From NCBI GenBank assembly GCA_003417655.1, contig QVMW01000002.1:186001-250000 (forward strand): DNA of 64,000 nucleotides, given 5' to 3'. Below are positions 26,546-38,097 of this stretch, piece after piece. The number at the start of each line of letters is the position of its first letter. Position 1 is the first letter of the stretch. The translations under genes were made by a program, and so were the position numbers. Under the pieces are notes generated by a model. The model did not search any database. It saw nothing but the letters and a program-made list of their open reading frames with translations, and was not told where the DNA came from. This DNA is from Rhodobacteraceae bacterium 63075 (GTDB taxonomy: Bacteria; Pseudomonadota; Alphaproteobacteria; Rhodobacterales; Rhodobacteraceae).

Positions 26546-27340
26546 ATGGAATATGAAGCGATCATCCGATTCGGCGTTTTCGCGGGGCTCTTCGCGATCC
26601 TGGCCATGGCCGAGGCGCTCCTGCCCCGTCGCGAGCGGGCCCATTCGCGCATGGGCCGCTGGATGACCAACTGGGGCATTACGATCGTCAACACGGTGAG
26701 CCTGCGCCTGCTGGCCTTCGCCCTGCCACTGCTTGCCGTGGGCGCCGCGCTCGACGCCGAGGCGAATGGCTGGGGCCTGTTCAACATGACGGACTGGCCG
26801 GCTTGGATCGAAGTCACGCTCGCCGTGCTCTTCTTCGACTTCGCGATCTGGCTGCAACATCTCATCACCCACAAGATCCCGCTGCTCTGGCGGCTGCACC
26901 GCGTGCATCACGCCGATGTCGAATTCGATGTGACCACAGCGATCCGTTTTCATCCGGTCGAGATCGCCCTGTCGATGCTGCTCAAGATCGGGCTGGTCTA
27001 TATCATCGGCCCCTCGGCACTGGCGATCATCCTCTTCGAGATCATTCTCAACGGCACGGCCATGTTCAACCATTCGAACCTGAAGCTGCCGCTCTGGCTG
27101 GATCGCTGGCTGCGCCTCGTGATCGTCACGCCCGACATGCACCGCGTGCACCATTCCGTGCATCGCCACGAGCATGACAGCAACTACGGCTTTTCCCTCT
27201 CGATCTGGGACAGGATGTTCCGAACCTACGTGCCTCAGCCCGAGAAGGGACACGAAGGCATGACGATCGGCCTCGAATGGCAGGATGACCGGCCTACCAA
27301 ACTCGGATGGAGCCTATGGCTGCCCTTCTCGAAGCGCTGA
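26546..27340 (+). CDS. Sterol desaturase / fatty acid hydroxylase family membrane protein
   Basis: A 264-residue di-iron membrane oxygenase. The His clusters are HLITH, HRVHH and HRVHHSVHRHEH, spaced as in the family, among four or five membrane helices. It probably hydroxylates or desaturates a lipid; substrate unknown. The next gene overlaps it by 25 bases in another frame, and an Fe-S protein and a phosphatase follow, suggesting a small operon. Confidence 0.82.
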   Translation: MEYEAIIRFGVFAGLFAILAMAEALLPRRERAHSRMGRWMTNWGITIVNTVSLRLLAFALPLLAVGAALDAEANGWGLFNMTDWPAWIEVTLAVLFFDFAIWLQHLITHKIPLLWRLHRVHHADVEFDVTTAIRFHPVEIALSMLLKIGLVYIIGPSALAIILFEIILNGTAMFNHSNLKLPLWLDRWLRLVIVTPDMHRVHHSVHRHEHDSNYGFSLSIWDRMFRTYVPQPEKGHEGMTIGLEWQDDRPTKLGWSLWLPFSKR

Positions 27341-27948
27341 GCCCCGCGCCGGAGACGGCGCAGCTCTCACTCTTCGGGGCGCTGCATGACGGCAGCGAGA
27401 CAATCGTTCTGCTCGGCCCGCACGAGCCGGGCTTCTGGCATGTCTTTTCCGCCTCGCCCGAGTATCAGGACGGCGCGCCCGACCCGCTCGACCGCTGGTC
27501 GAAACGGGTCATAGGCGCGCTCGCGGCAGGCTGGGGCGGCGCGGCGGTCTTCCCCTCGGACGGGCCGCCCTATGCGCCCTTCCTCTCTTGGGCGCTTGCC
27601 TCCGGCCAGGCTTGGCAATCGCCCATCGGCATGCTGGTCCATGCCCGCGCGGGCCTCATGATCTCCTATCGCGGGGCCGTGCGCCTGCCCGCGCTGCACG
27701 ATCTGCCCCCACCGGCCGCAAACCCCTGCGAGACCTGCGAGGGGCACCCCTGCCTGACGACCTGCCCCGTCGGCGCTCTCAATAGCTCGCAAGTCTATGA
27801 TGTCGACGCCTGCAAGGCGCATATCAGTGCGCCCGAGGGCGCGGATTGCCTCGCCTCGGGCTGTCTTGCGCGCCGCGCCTGCCCCGTGTCACGCTCCTAC
27901 GGGCGCGACCCGGCGCAATCGGGGTTTCACATGCGAGCCTTCCTATGA
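27316..27948 (+). CDS. 4Fe-4S ferredoxin-like protein
   Basis: A 210-residue protein whose C-terminal third has two Cys clusters: CETCEGHPCLTTCP and, further on, CKAH ... CLASGCLARRACP, compatible with one or two 4Fe-4S clusters. The N-terminal ~140 residues have no recognised domain. ATG 27316 has GGAG close by; ATG 27307 is also possible. Its stop overlaps the next gene by 4 bases. It might deliver electrons to the di-iron enzyme before it, which is inference from position. Confidence 0.7.
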   Translation: MAALLEALSPAPETAQLSLFGALHDGSETIVLLGPHEPGFWHVFSASPEYQDGAPDPLDRWSKRVIGALAAGWGGAAVFPSDGPPYAPFLSWALASGQAWQSPIGMLVHARAGLMISYRGAVRLPALHDLPPPAANPCETCEGHPCLTTCPVGALNSSQVYDVDACKAHISAPEGADCLASGCLARRACPVSRSYGRDPAQSGFHMRAFL

Positions 27949-28442
27949 GCCTGACCCTCATCCTGATGCGTCACGCCAAATCGAGCTGGGACGATCCTGC
28001 GCTGACCGATTTCGACCGACCGCTCAATGCGCGCGGCAAGAAGAGCGCCAAGGCGATCGGAAACTGGCTCAGGGATCAAAAATACCTTCCGGACCATATC
28101 CTCTGCTCTTCCTCTGTGCGCACCCGCGAGACGCTGAAGGGCCTCCAGCTGGACGCGGGGACCGAATTTCTTGAGGGCCTTTACCATGCCAGCGAAGACG
28201 GCATGCTGCGCATCCTGCAAAACCATGGGCAGGGCAAGACCGCCCTGATGCTCGGACATAACCCGGGAACGGCCTTTCTCGCCCGCCGCCTGCTGCGTAC
28301 GCCGCCCGCCCATCCAAAATTCTCCCTTTATCCGACTGCGGCAACGCTCGTGGCTCGCTTCGAGGAGGAACGCTGGCAGGATATCGACTTCGGCAGCGGC
28401 ACGGCGCGCGATTTCATCGTGCCGCGTGAATTGACGGAATGA
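27945..28442 (+). CDS. SixA-like histidine phosphatase
   Basis: A 165-residue member of the histidine phosphatase superfamily with the catalytic LMRHAKSSW motif near the N-terminus and the second His in MLGHNPG. SixA proteins remove phosphate from His residues of phosphorelay proteins; small-molecule targets are also possible. It starts in a 4-base overlap with the Fe-S protein gene. Confidence 0.82.
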   Translation: MSLTLILMRHAKSSWDDPALTDFDRPLNARGKKSAKAIGNWLRDQKYLPDHILCSSSVRTRETLKGLQLDAGTEFLEGLYHASEDGMLRILQNHGQGKTALMLGHNPGTAFLARRLLRTPPAHPKFSLYPTAATLVARFEEERWQDIDFGSGTARDFIVPRELTE

Positions 28443-28454
28443 ACCCTGGCTGCT

Positions 28455-29516
28455 TCAGCCCCGGGAAGCGCTGAGCTTACCCGAGGCCACGGCGCGCGCG
28501 TCCACGCTCTCGTGCAACCGCTCGCAAATGCCCGTGCCCACGCGCCTGCGCCCGCGTATCAGGAAGAGCTTGCCCCAGCCGCTCCATGTCCCGATCGAGG
28601 GGGCCATTGCGTCACATTCGTAGCGCGCGCGCCAGCCTTCGGGCAGCGGCAGGCCGCAGGCCTGGGCGCGCTCGAGCATCCAGACCAGCGAGATATTCGC
28701 CAGCGGGCGCGCGCGCTCATCGCCGTCAAGCTGCCCGCCGACGTCGCCATGCGTGCCGGGGAACCAGACCTGCTCGACACGGCCCTCCCAATCGTCCGGA
28801 CATTCCCAGAGCACGGGCTCGAAGACGGCGCGCGTCTCATCGAGCGCCAAGGCCTGGAAGCCATGGGTGATCGACGGGCCAAGGGCATGTGAATGAAACT
28901 CGTGCCGTGCTTCCGTGAGCCGCCACAGAAGCGGCAACCGCAACCCGAGGGCTTTCACCGTATCCCAGACCCCGACCATCTCGATACCGGCATATTCATG
29001 GCAATGCGCCTCGCAGAAGGCCCTGGCAGCCGGCCCGTCTGCGCCCTGCCGATAGTGCCTGTAGGCCTGCTCCACGTTGCGCTCCGTGGCGCATTCTCCC
29101 CGCAACAGGCCCACCTGGTCGATCAAACCCGCCAGCGAGCGCACGGCATAGGCTCCGCGCGAGTAGCCGAAGAAGAAGATCCTGTCGCCCGGCTTGTAGC
29201 GCGAGGCGAGATAGCCATAGGCGCGCTTGATGTGGCGGTTCATTCCGAACCCCATCAACACGTGATGGGTGCTGCGCCAGTCTTGCCATTGCACCCCGGC
29301 CTCATAGTAGACCGCGACGGGCACGCCGACCTCGCTCAACAAGCGATAGGTCAGCCCCGCATTGGTCTCGCATCCGGGCTTGAGCGAAGACATCGTGCCG
29401 TCAAGGATAATGACATGGTTCACCGGCCCGTTCGCCCGGCTCAGGGGCGTCTGCCCGTGCCTCTGGCCCGGCCAGATCAACCCATAGATCTTCTTTGCGA
29501 CGCGGTTAAGGTTCAT
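28455..29516 (-). CDS. DUF2235 alpha/beta hydrolase-like protein
   Basis: A 353-residue protein with the DUF2235 plan: an early DGT motif, the nucleophile elbow GYSRGAYAVRSLAG with Ser in the middle, a central W-D-T region (VGVWDTVKALG) and GTHGDVGG. Relatives include Tle1-type phospholipase effectors, but no type VI secretion genes adjoin and no signal peptide is seen. It probably acts as an intracellular esterase of unknown substrate. Confidence 0.75.
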   Translation of the reverse strand: MNLNRVAKKIYGLIWPGQRHGQTPLSRANGPVNHVIILDGTMSSLKPGCETNAGLTYRLLSEVGVPVAVYYEAGVQWQDWRSTHHVLMGFGMNRHIKRAYGYLASRYKPGDRIFFFGYSRGAYAVRSLAGLIDQVGLLRGECATERNVEQAYRHYRQGADGPAARAFCEAHCHEYAGIEMVGVWDTVKALGLRLPLLWRLTEARHEFHSHALGPSITHGFQALALDETRAVFEPVLWECPDDWEGRVEQVWFPGTHGDVGGQLDGDERARPLANISLVWMLERAQACGLPLPEGWRARYECDAMAPSIGTWSGWGKLFLIRGRRRVGTGICERLHESVDARAVASGKLSASRG

Positions 29517-29718
29517 TTCACAACTGCTTTTCTCCAGCTCAACGCCAAGGCTCTGTCAACAGGCCTGGACAATCAAGTGTTCCGGCATAATGCGCGCCAA
29601 GTCGTGACCCGGCGTGATCCCCGCATGTCGAAAGCGGATCAGCCTCGTCCAGCCTGGCATTCCGCCCCTTGCAAGAGCGTTAGGAAACCAAACGCGAGAA
29701 TCCTTAATTCTAGCTAAA

Positions 29719-30846
29719 TCAAACGTTCTGCACGGTTACCACACCGCCGGGCCCATACCCGTTGAACCGCGTGGCGATGGCGAGCGAATAGGCCCCCATG
29801 CCCTTGAACAGAAGGTAATCGCCCGGCTCCAGGTCCTCCGGCAGGCTGACCGGGTCGGGCAGACAATCGAGACTGTCGCAGGTCGGTCCGAACACGCGCC
29901 GCGGCCGCACTGCCCCGCGCCGCGCGGTGCCATCATGCCCCAGCGCCGAAATCCGCGTGATCGGCGTGATGTCGCGCCATTCGGCCAGCGCGCCGTAGAT
30001 GCCATCATTGATGAAAACGCTCTCATCCGCGCGCAGGGCCTTGACCTGAACAGCGAGGACGAAACTCTCGGCCACCATCGCGCGCCCCGGCTCGCAGACC
30101 AGTTCAGGGGCCTTGCCGAAGGCCTCTCCCGTGGTTTGCCGGATCGCCCTGAACACCCGGTCGAGATCGGGCGCAGGCCCACCGCGATGCGAGGCGAAAC
30201 CGCCGCCCACGTTGAGCCGCGTGATCTCGACACCGGCCTCGCGTGCCACATCGGCGCTGGCGTGTATGTATGCCGCCCAGGCCTCAGGCGCGTCGCATTG
30301 CGTGCCGGCATGAAAGCACATTGCCGGTGTATAGCCCCGCGCCGAGACCTCCTGGAGAAGCCGCACGGCCGCGCCCCGCTCTGCGCCGAACTTCGCCCCG
30401 AAATCATAATGCGCGCCCTTCACGGGCAGCTTCAGCCTGACGCTCACTTCCTCCCCCGCGAAAGCCGGCGGCCCGAGCTTGTCCAGCTCGGTGATCTCAT
30501 CCACCGACCAGGACTTGACCCCCGCCGCGCGCCCGGCCTCGATCTCGCCCGGCGTTCGAACCGGGTTATTATAGTGCAGATCGGCCCCCTGCGAGACCTG
30601 CCTGACCATTCCGATCTCCGCGGGGCTGGCGACATCGAAGCCGGAAATCCCGCTCGCCGCGAGCGTGCCCAGAACCTCCGTAGCCGGGTTGGCCTTCACC
30701 GCGTAGGTGACCTGCCCGTCGAACCCGGTTTGGAAACGCTCCGCCTGCCGGCGCAGCACCCCGGGCGCAAAATACATCGTCGGCCCTGTCGGCTGCTCCG
30801 CCGCCAGATGTGCCACCGGATCAGGATAAACCTTGTGCTCAAACAT
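29719..30846 (-). CDS. Ornithine/lysine decarboxylase (group IV, PLP-dependent)
   Basis: A 375-residue alanine-racemase-fold decarboxylase. The PLP Lys is in YAVKANP; the phosphate-binding and substrate regions are NVGGGFASHRGG, EPGRAMVAES and GPTCDSLDC, the last with the Cys and Asp that contact the amino acid. It makes putrescine (or cadaverine). ATG 30846 has a GAGG site upstream; a longer start at 30897 is in the divergent promoter. It is divergent from an Lrp/AsnC regulator, a likely controller. Confidence 0.88.
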   Translation of the reverse strand: MFEHKVYPDPVAHLAAEQPTGPTMYFAPGVLRRQAERFQTGFDGQVTYAVKANPATEVLGTLAASGISGFDVASPAEIGMVRQVSQGADLHYNNPVRTPGEIEAGRAAGVKSWSVDEITELDKLGPPAFAGEEVSVRLKLPVKGAHYDFGAKFGAERGAAVRLLQEVSARGYTPAMCFHAGTQCDAPEAWAAYIHASADVAREAGVEITRLNVGGGFASHRGGPAPDLDRVFRAIRQTTGEAFGKAPELVCEPGRAMVAESFVLAVQVKALRADESVFINDGIYGALAEWRDITPITRISALGHDGTARRGAVRPRRVFGPTCDSLDCLPDPVSLPEDLEPGDYLLFKGMGAYSLAIATRFNGYGPGGVVTVQNV

Positions 30847-30911
30847 CGCTCTGCCTCGCCGTTTTCCCCAGTTTGCAGCGAAAAACACTCGATTCATCGT
30901 GGCACTTCATA

Positions 30912-30930
30912 CATAATCACCAAAATTATG
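30912..30930. promoter_or_regulatory. Inverted repeat between the decarboxylase and Lrp genes
   Basis: CATAAT (30912-30917) and ATTATG (30925-30930) form a perfect inverted repeat around seven bases in an AT-rich divergent promoter of 104 bp. Size and AT-richness suit an Lrp/AsnC-type binding site. Confidence 0.5.
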
Positions 30931-30950
30931 GTCGTTATTACGAAATACTC

Positions 30951-31382
30951 ATGCAATTTGACGAAACCGACTCCCGCCTCATCGCCCTGCTCTCCGAGAA
31001 TGCGCGCGCGCCCGTGGCCACGCTCGCGCGCAAGCTCTCGATCGCGCGGACGACCGTTCAGGCGCGGATCGAAAGGCTGGAAAAAAGCGGAGCCATCGAT
31101 GGCTACACCATCCGCAAGGGCGCGCTTTCCCGCCCTCCGCTGCGCGCCACGGTGCTGATCTCTATCGAGCCGCGCTCCGGCCCTGCGGTGCTCGCCCGCC
31201 TCTCGGCCCTGCCCAACGTGGAGCAGGTGCACACCACGTCAGGCCGCTGGGACCTCATCGCAACGCTCAGCGCCACCGATACCGAAACGCTCGACCGGAC
31301 ACTCGACGAAATCGGCGCCGCCAAGGGCGTCAAGGGCTCGGAAAGCCTCATTCACCTCAGCACGAAGCTCGACCGCAGCTGA
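30951..31382 (+). CDS. Lrp/AsnC family transcriptional regulator
   Basis: A 143-residue feast/famine regulator: an N-terminal helix-turn-helix (residues ~4-50, APVATLARKLSIARTTVQAR) and a C-terminal RAM ligand-binding domain (residues ~65-140). ATG 30951 gives the standard N-terminus MQFDETD. It probably senses an amino acid such as ornithine or lysine and controls the divergent decarboxylase and itself. Confidence 0.85.
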   Translation: MQFDETDSRLIALLSENARAPVATLARKLSIARTTVQARIERLEKSGAIDGYTIRKGALSRPPLRATVLISIEPRSGPAVLARLSALPNVEQVHTTSGRWDLIATLSATDTETLDRTLDEIGAAKGVKGSESLIHLSTKLDRS

Positions 31383-31390
31383 GGGCCCTT

Positions 31391-31462
31391 TTTCTTGCTG
31401 GAAATATCCCGGGGGCTTGGGGGCTGGCCCCCAATTAAACCTGCGTTCGGGGGCTGACCCCC
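31391..31462 (+). repeat. C/G-rich intergenic repeat with two GGGGGCTGnCCCCC hairpins
   Basis: Begins TTTCTTGCTGGAAATATCCC, followed by two near-identical hairpins (31419-31432 and 31449-31462). The lead sequence recurs, with variation, at 56811 and 61460 (TTCTTG then AAATACCCC). It lies just after the lrp stop and may work as terminator. Confidence 0.5.
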
Positions 31463-31499
31463 AATTTGATCTGTGTTTGGAAGCTGGCGCAAAAGACAA

Positions 31500-31687
31500 G
31501 GCGTTTTCGGGCGCAGGGTGGGCCGCGATGCCGCCCGCCGCGAAACCCTCCATCGACAGGGCGGGCGCGCCCGAAAACGCCGCCTAAAGCGTTTCCAGTT
31601 ATTGTTGCATCACCGATACCCTGCCAGGCCTGCGGCCTTCTCGGGACATTGGTGATGCAGTTTGATTCGATGTAAACTGGAAACGCT
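31500..31687. repeat. Two adjacent long inverted repeats between convergent genes
   Basis: The first has 15-bp perfect arms (31500-31514 and 31567-31581). The second has 13-bp perfect arms (AGCGTTTCCAGTT at 31588-31600, AACTGGAAACGCT at 31675-31687) with a nested 9-bp pair (TGCATCACC 31606-31614, GGTGATGCA 31651-31659). The last base touches the valS stop codon at 31688. They may end both convergent transcripts, but are much larger than needed for that and could be remnants of a small non-coding mobile element. Confidence 0.55.
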
Positions 31688-34768
<3,081 letters not shown>

Positions 34769-34833
34769 TGGTCTCGGCCCTCGTGGGTTGCGCTCCGGCG
34801 AGGTCTACAAGCTCACGCAGCCAAGGGGAAGGG

Positions 34834-34879
34834 CCAAGGAAATTCGAATTTCCTTGGGCAAGGATTTTCGAAAATCCTT
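34834..34879. repeat. Two consecutive perfect palindromes upstream of valS
   Basis: A 24-bp palindrome (34834-34857, centre AATTCGAATT) is followed three bases later by a 20-bp palindrome (34860-34879, AAGGATTTTC with its complement). The second has the same 20 bases as 47959-47978. They sit between the end of the enoyl-CoA hydratase gene and the valS start, so they may terminate transcription of the former or mark a repeat family. Confidence 0.6.
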
Positions 34880-34898
34880 CCCCCGCGAGCCGCCGGGG

Positions 34899-35687
34899 TC
34901 AGTCGAATTTCGGCGCGCGTTTCTGCATGTTGGCCGCGATCACTTCCATCTGGTGCGGCTTGCCGATGAGGTCTGCCTGCTCCCGGCTCTCGGCCACGAG
35001 AACGGCATCTTCCCCGGCCCCGCTCTCGGCAACTTCGATGAGCCGCTTGGCCGCGCGGATCGCCGAGGGGCTCTTGGAGGCGATGGTCCCGGCCAGCTTC
35101 GTCGCCGCCGCCAGCGGATCATCGCTGAGCTCGGTCACGATGCCCCAGCCCAGCGCCTGCTCCGCGCTCACGGGCTCGGCCGTGTAGGTCATCAGGCGCA
35201 GCACGTCCGAGCGCATCAACTGCGGCAGCAGCACCATGCCACCCATATCCGGCACGAGGCCCCATTTCATCTCCATGATCGAGAATTGCGTCTCGGGATG
35301 GGCGATACGGACATCCGCCCCCAGCGCGAGCTGAAAGCCCGCGCCGTAGGCCACGCCGTGCAGGGCCGCAATGACAGGCACGGGCAGCTTGCGCCAGGCC
35401 AGCACCAGCTCCTGGTACATGTTCGTGTTGCCATGGGTGCGCGGCATGACGATCTCTTCAGGGTCGCCCCCCGCCAGCGCCGCGAAGCTGGCCACGTCCA
35501 GCCCCGCGCAAAAGGCGCGGCCCTCGCCCGACAGGACCACCGCGCGCAGGCTTTCATCTTCGGCCAGCCCGTGCGCCGTCTCGATCAGCGCCTCGGCCAT
35601 GGCCTGGTCGACCCCGTTCATCTTGTCGCCCCGCGTGAGCGTGACGAAGGCGATGTGATCGCGGGTTTCGGTCGTGACACGCGCCAT
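34899..35687 (-). CDS. Enoyl-CoA hydratase/isomerase (crotonase) family protein
   Basis: A 262-residue crotonase. The oxyanion-hole region is GEGRAFCAGLDVASF and ALHGVAYGAGFQLALGADVR; the usual catalytic Glu pair is not obvious (MPRTHGNTN, VPDMGGM region), so hydration, isomerisation or another crotonase reaction cannot be told apart. ATG 35687 has GGGAG upstream. The long frame beyond it to 36836 lies antisense to hisC and is not real. Confidence 0.8.
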   Translation of the reverse strand: MARVTTETRDHIAFVTLTRGDKMNGVDQAMAEALIETAHGLAEDESLRAVVLSGEGRAFCAGLDVASFAALAGGDPEEIVMPRTHGNTNMYQELVLAWRKLPVPVIAALHGVAYGAGFQLALGADVRIAHPETQFSIMEMKWGLVPDMGGMVLLPQLMRSDVLRLMTYTAEPVSAEQALGWGIVTELSDDPLAAATKLAGTIASKSPSAIRAAKRLIEVAESGAGEDAVLVAESREQADLIGKPHQMEVIAANMQKRAPKFD

Positions 35688-35816
35688 GGCAGTCTCCCTT
35701 TGCTGGCACCAGACTAACCTCGCGAGGCCTTCGGAAAAAGCGTGACGTAAAGGCACATGCCGCCGCGCCGGCAAGAGTTGTTGCCGAGGCACCGGCGTTC
35801 GGGTTACCACGCGCGC

Positions 35817-36926
35817 ATGAAAAACAACGCCCCCCGCCTGACCCCGCTCGCCGAAAGCCTGCCCGCAAACGTGCCCTTCGTCGGGCCCGACACGCACGAA
35901 CGCGAGAGGGGCGCGCCTTTCACCGCGCGCATCGGCGCGAATGAAAGCGTCTTCGGCCCCTCGCCCAAGGCCATCGCCGCGATGCAGGACGCCGCCCATG
36001 ACATCTGGAAATATGGCGACGCGGAGAGCCATGACCTGCGCCATGCGCTGGCCGCCCATCACGGCGTCGCACCTGAAAACATCATGGTGGGCGAAGGGAT
36101 CGACGGGCTGCTGGGATATCTCGTGCGCCTCTTCGTGACAGCGGGCGACCAGGTGGTCACCTCCGATGGCGCCTATCCGACCTTCAATTATCACGTCGCG
36201 GGCTACGGCGGGACGTTGCACAAGGTGCCCTACAAGGACGATGCCGAGGACCTGCCCGCGCTCATCGAAAAGGCGCGCGAGACCAGCGCGAAGCTTCTCT
36301 ACTTCGCCAATCCCGACAACCCGATGGCAAGCTGGGCCAGCGGCGCATCCATCGAGGCCGCGCTGGACGATCTGCCCGAGGGCTGCCTGCTGGTGCTCGA
36401 CGAGGCCTATATCGAGTTCGCCCCCGCAGGCACCGCCCCCGATATCGACGTGAACGATCCGCGTGTCATCCGCATGCGCACCTTTTCCAAGGCCTATGGC
36501 ATGGCCGGGGCGCGGGTGGGCTACGCGATGGGCGCGCCAGCGCTCATCACCGCCTTCAACAAGATCCGCAACCATTTCGGCATGAACCGCGCCGCCCAGG
36601 CCGGGGCGCTGGCCGCGCTCGAAGATCAGCCCTACCTGCAAACCGTGCTCACACGGGCCGAGGCCTCGCGCGCCGAGATCGCCCGCATCGCGGCAGAAAA
36701 CGGGCTCGCAGCGCTGACTTCGGCGACCAATTTCGTCGCCGTCGATTGCGGGCGAGATGCCGAGTATGCCCGCGCCGTGCTGGACGGGCTCTGCGCGCGG
36801 GGCGTCTTCGTGCGCATGCCCTTTGCCACCCCGCAAAACCGCTGCATCCGCATCAGCTGTGGCGCAGAGCCCGAGATGCAGGCGCTCGCAGCCACGCTTC
36901 CCAAGGTTCTGGAGGAGCTGTCCTGA
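35817..36926 (+). CDS. Pyridoxal phosphate-dependent aminotransferase, HisC-like
   Basis: A 369-residue fold-type I aminotransferase. Landmarks are GANESVFGPSP at the start, YPTFNYH, the Asn-Pro motif NPDNPMASW, DEAYIEF and the PLP Lys in TFSKAYGMAGARVGY. It is close to histidinol-phosphate aminotransferases but lies far from other his genes, so another amino acid may be its substrate. It is divergent from the crotonase gene. Confidence 0.8.
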   Translation: MKNNAPRLTPLAESLPANVPFVGPDTHERERGAPFTARIGANESVFGPSPKAIAAMQDAAHDIWKYGDAESHDLRHALAAHHGVAPENIMVGEGIDGLLGYLVRLFVTAGDQVVTSDGAYPTFNYHVAGYGGTLHKVPYKDDAEDLPALIEKARETSAKLLYFANPDNPMASWASGASIEAALDDLPEGCLLVLDEAYIEFAPAGTAPDIDVNDPRVIRMRTFSKAYGMAGARVGYAMGAPALITAFNKIRNHFGMNRAAQAGALAALEDQPYLQTVLTRAEASRAEIARIAAENGLAALTSATNFVAVDCGRDAEYARAVLDGLCARGVFVRMPFATPQNRCIRISCGAEPEMQALAATLPKVLEELS

Positions 36927-36993
36927 CGCTCGCGAAATCTTTTACTGACCATTAGCCATTCTGCGTTAATCTGGTCAGGCAAGGAGGTGCGAC

Positions 36994-37176
36994 GTGCGCG
37001 GCAGAGAAGTCTCTTCAGCCCCGGACTATACGGTGACATGCCTTGTCATGGGCTTCATCAACCTGCTCTGGGTGTTTTGCGTCATCTGGGCCTGGCTGGG
37101 CCTGCCGGCGGTCCTGGCCATTGGCTACTTTCTGAACTGGCTGATCATCCGGGCGGAGCGCTCAGAGCAGAGATAG
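36994..37176 (+). CDS. Small membrane protein
   Basis: A 60-residue protein with two hydrophobic helices (residues ~14-32 and ~35-50) and basic ends. It begins with GTG at 36994, supported by AAGGAGGT at 36981-36988, one of the strongest ribosome sites in the window. No family recognised. Its 3' end overlaps the convergent Ni/Co exporter gene by 15 bases. Confidence 0.65.
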   Translation: MRGREVSSAPDYTVTCLVMGFINLLWVFCVIWAWLGLPAVLAIGYFLNWLIIRAERSEQR

Positions 37177-38097
37177 CGCCGCCAGCGCGATCACCGTCCC
37201 CGCGCCGAGCTCCAGCCAGGCCGAGAGCCGCGCCGCCCGCGTTCCGTCCGCGCTCAGCTCGGCCAGCGTGTTCTGCCGGAAAAGCACCGCGCCGATGGCC
37301 ACGGCAACAGTCACACTCGCCGTCCCGAGCCCCATGGCGAAAGCGCCCATGATCCCGGCGGCTTCAAGTCCCAGACGCCATGTCAGGATCAGCAGGAACA
37401 ACGCGCCCGTGCAGGGCCGGATCGCGACCGCCCCGATCAGCATCAGCGCGTCGCGCAGGCCCGTGACCTCGGCGGCTTCTTCGGCAGTCGGCCCGTGCCT
37501 GTGCCCGCAGGAACAGCTCCCGTCTTCTTCAGCATGATGGCCATGCCCGTGATCATGATCATGATCATGATGCTGCTGCGCCGCCCCGCCGCGTGCGCCC
37601 ATGGCGCGCCGCAGCTTGCGCGCACCCCTGAGAGCCAGCCACGCTCCGACAAGGGCAATCGCGACATAGGAGGCTGGCGCAAGCCAGTCCTCGGCCAACC
37701 CGGTCATCGCCCCGCGTGTCAGCCCCAGCAGGAAGACCCCCGCATAGACCAGCAGAACGGCGCTCGCGGCCTGCGCGAGGCTCGACAGCACGGCCAATGA
37801 ACTCAGTCGCAGGAGCGGCACCTGCCGCGCCGCGCCGTAGCCGCCGATCAGCAGCTTTCCATGCCCCGGTCCCGCCGCGTGAAAGAACCCGTAAGCGAAG
37901 CACAGGCTCATGAGCCCGGCAAGCGCCCCCGGCTCACCCGCCTTGAGCTGGCGCAGCAGGCCGGCCATGGCGTTCTGCACGTCCCGCTGGCCCTCGGCCG
38001 CCCAGGCCGAGAGCTCCCGCGCCCCGCCGAAGCCCCAGAGCCAGAGCGCCAGAGCGGCCAGCGCGAGAAACCCGAAGATCAGGACCCAGCGGCGCAT
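37162..38097 (-). CDS. Nickel/cobalt transporter, NicO/RcnA family
   Basis: A 311-residue membrane protein with about six to seven helices. A His-rich cytoplasmic or periplasmic loop (alternating His and Asp near residue 180, then CSCGHRHG) is typical of metal exporters of this family; [12 protein letters not shown] and the second half motif IRPCTGALF are conserved. It probably exports Ni2+ or Co2+. It overlaps the DUF1007 gene by 19 bases, a frequent partner. Confidence 0.83.
   Translation of the reverse strand: MRRWVLIFGFLALAALALWLWGFGGARELSAWAAEGQRDVQNAMAGLLRQLKAGEPGALAGLMSLCFAYGFFHAAGPGHGKLLIGGYGAARQVPLLRLSSLAVLSSLAQAASAVLLVYAGVFLLGLTRGAMTGLAEDWLAPASYVAIALVGAWLALRGARKLRRAMGARGGAAQQHHDHDHDHGHGHHAEEDGSCSCGHRHGPTAEEAAEVTGLRDALMLIGAVAIRPCTGALFLLILTWRLGLEAAGIMGAFAMGLGTASVTVAVAIGAVLFRQNTLAELSADGTRAARLSAWLELGAGTVIALAALSLL

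Noticed and set aside
28455..29516. Type VI secretion phospholipase effector
   Set aside because: DUF2235 includes such effectors, but there are no secretion genes, VgrG/PAAR partner or immunity gene nearby.
30847..30950. speF-type riboswitch or riboregulator ahead of the ornithine decarboxylase
   Set aside because: The leader is short and no characteristic structure could be recognised by eye; a covariance search would be needed.
31391..31462. Possible CRISPR-like repeat pair
   Set aside because: Only two short G/C hairpins with one spacer-like interval and no cas genes; better explained as dispersed repeat or terminators.
35688..36836. N-terminal extension of the crotonase frame to 645 codons
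   Set aside because: The extension is antisense to the hisC-like gene; the ribosome site at 35687 and family length fix the true start.
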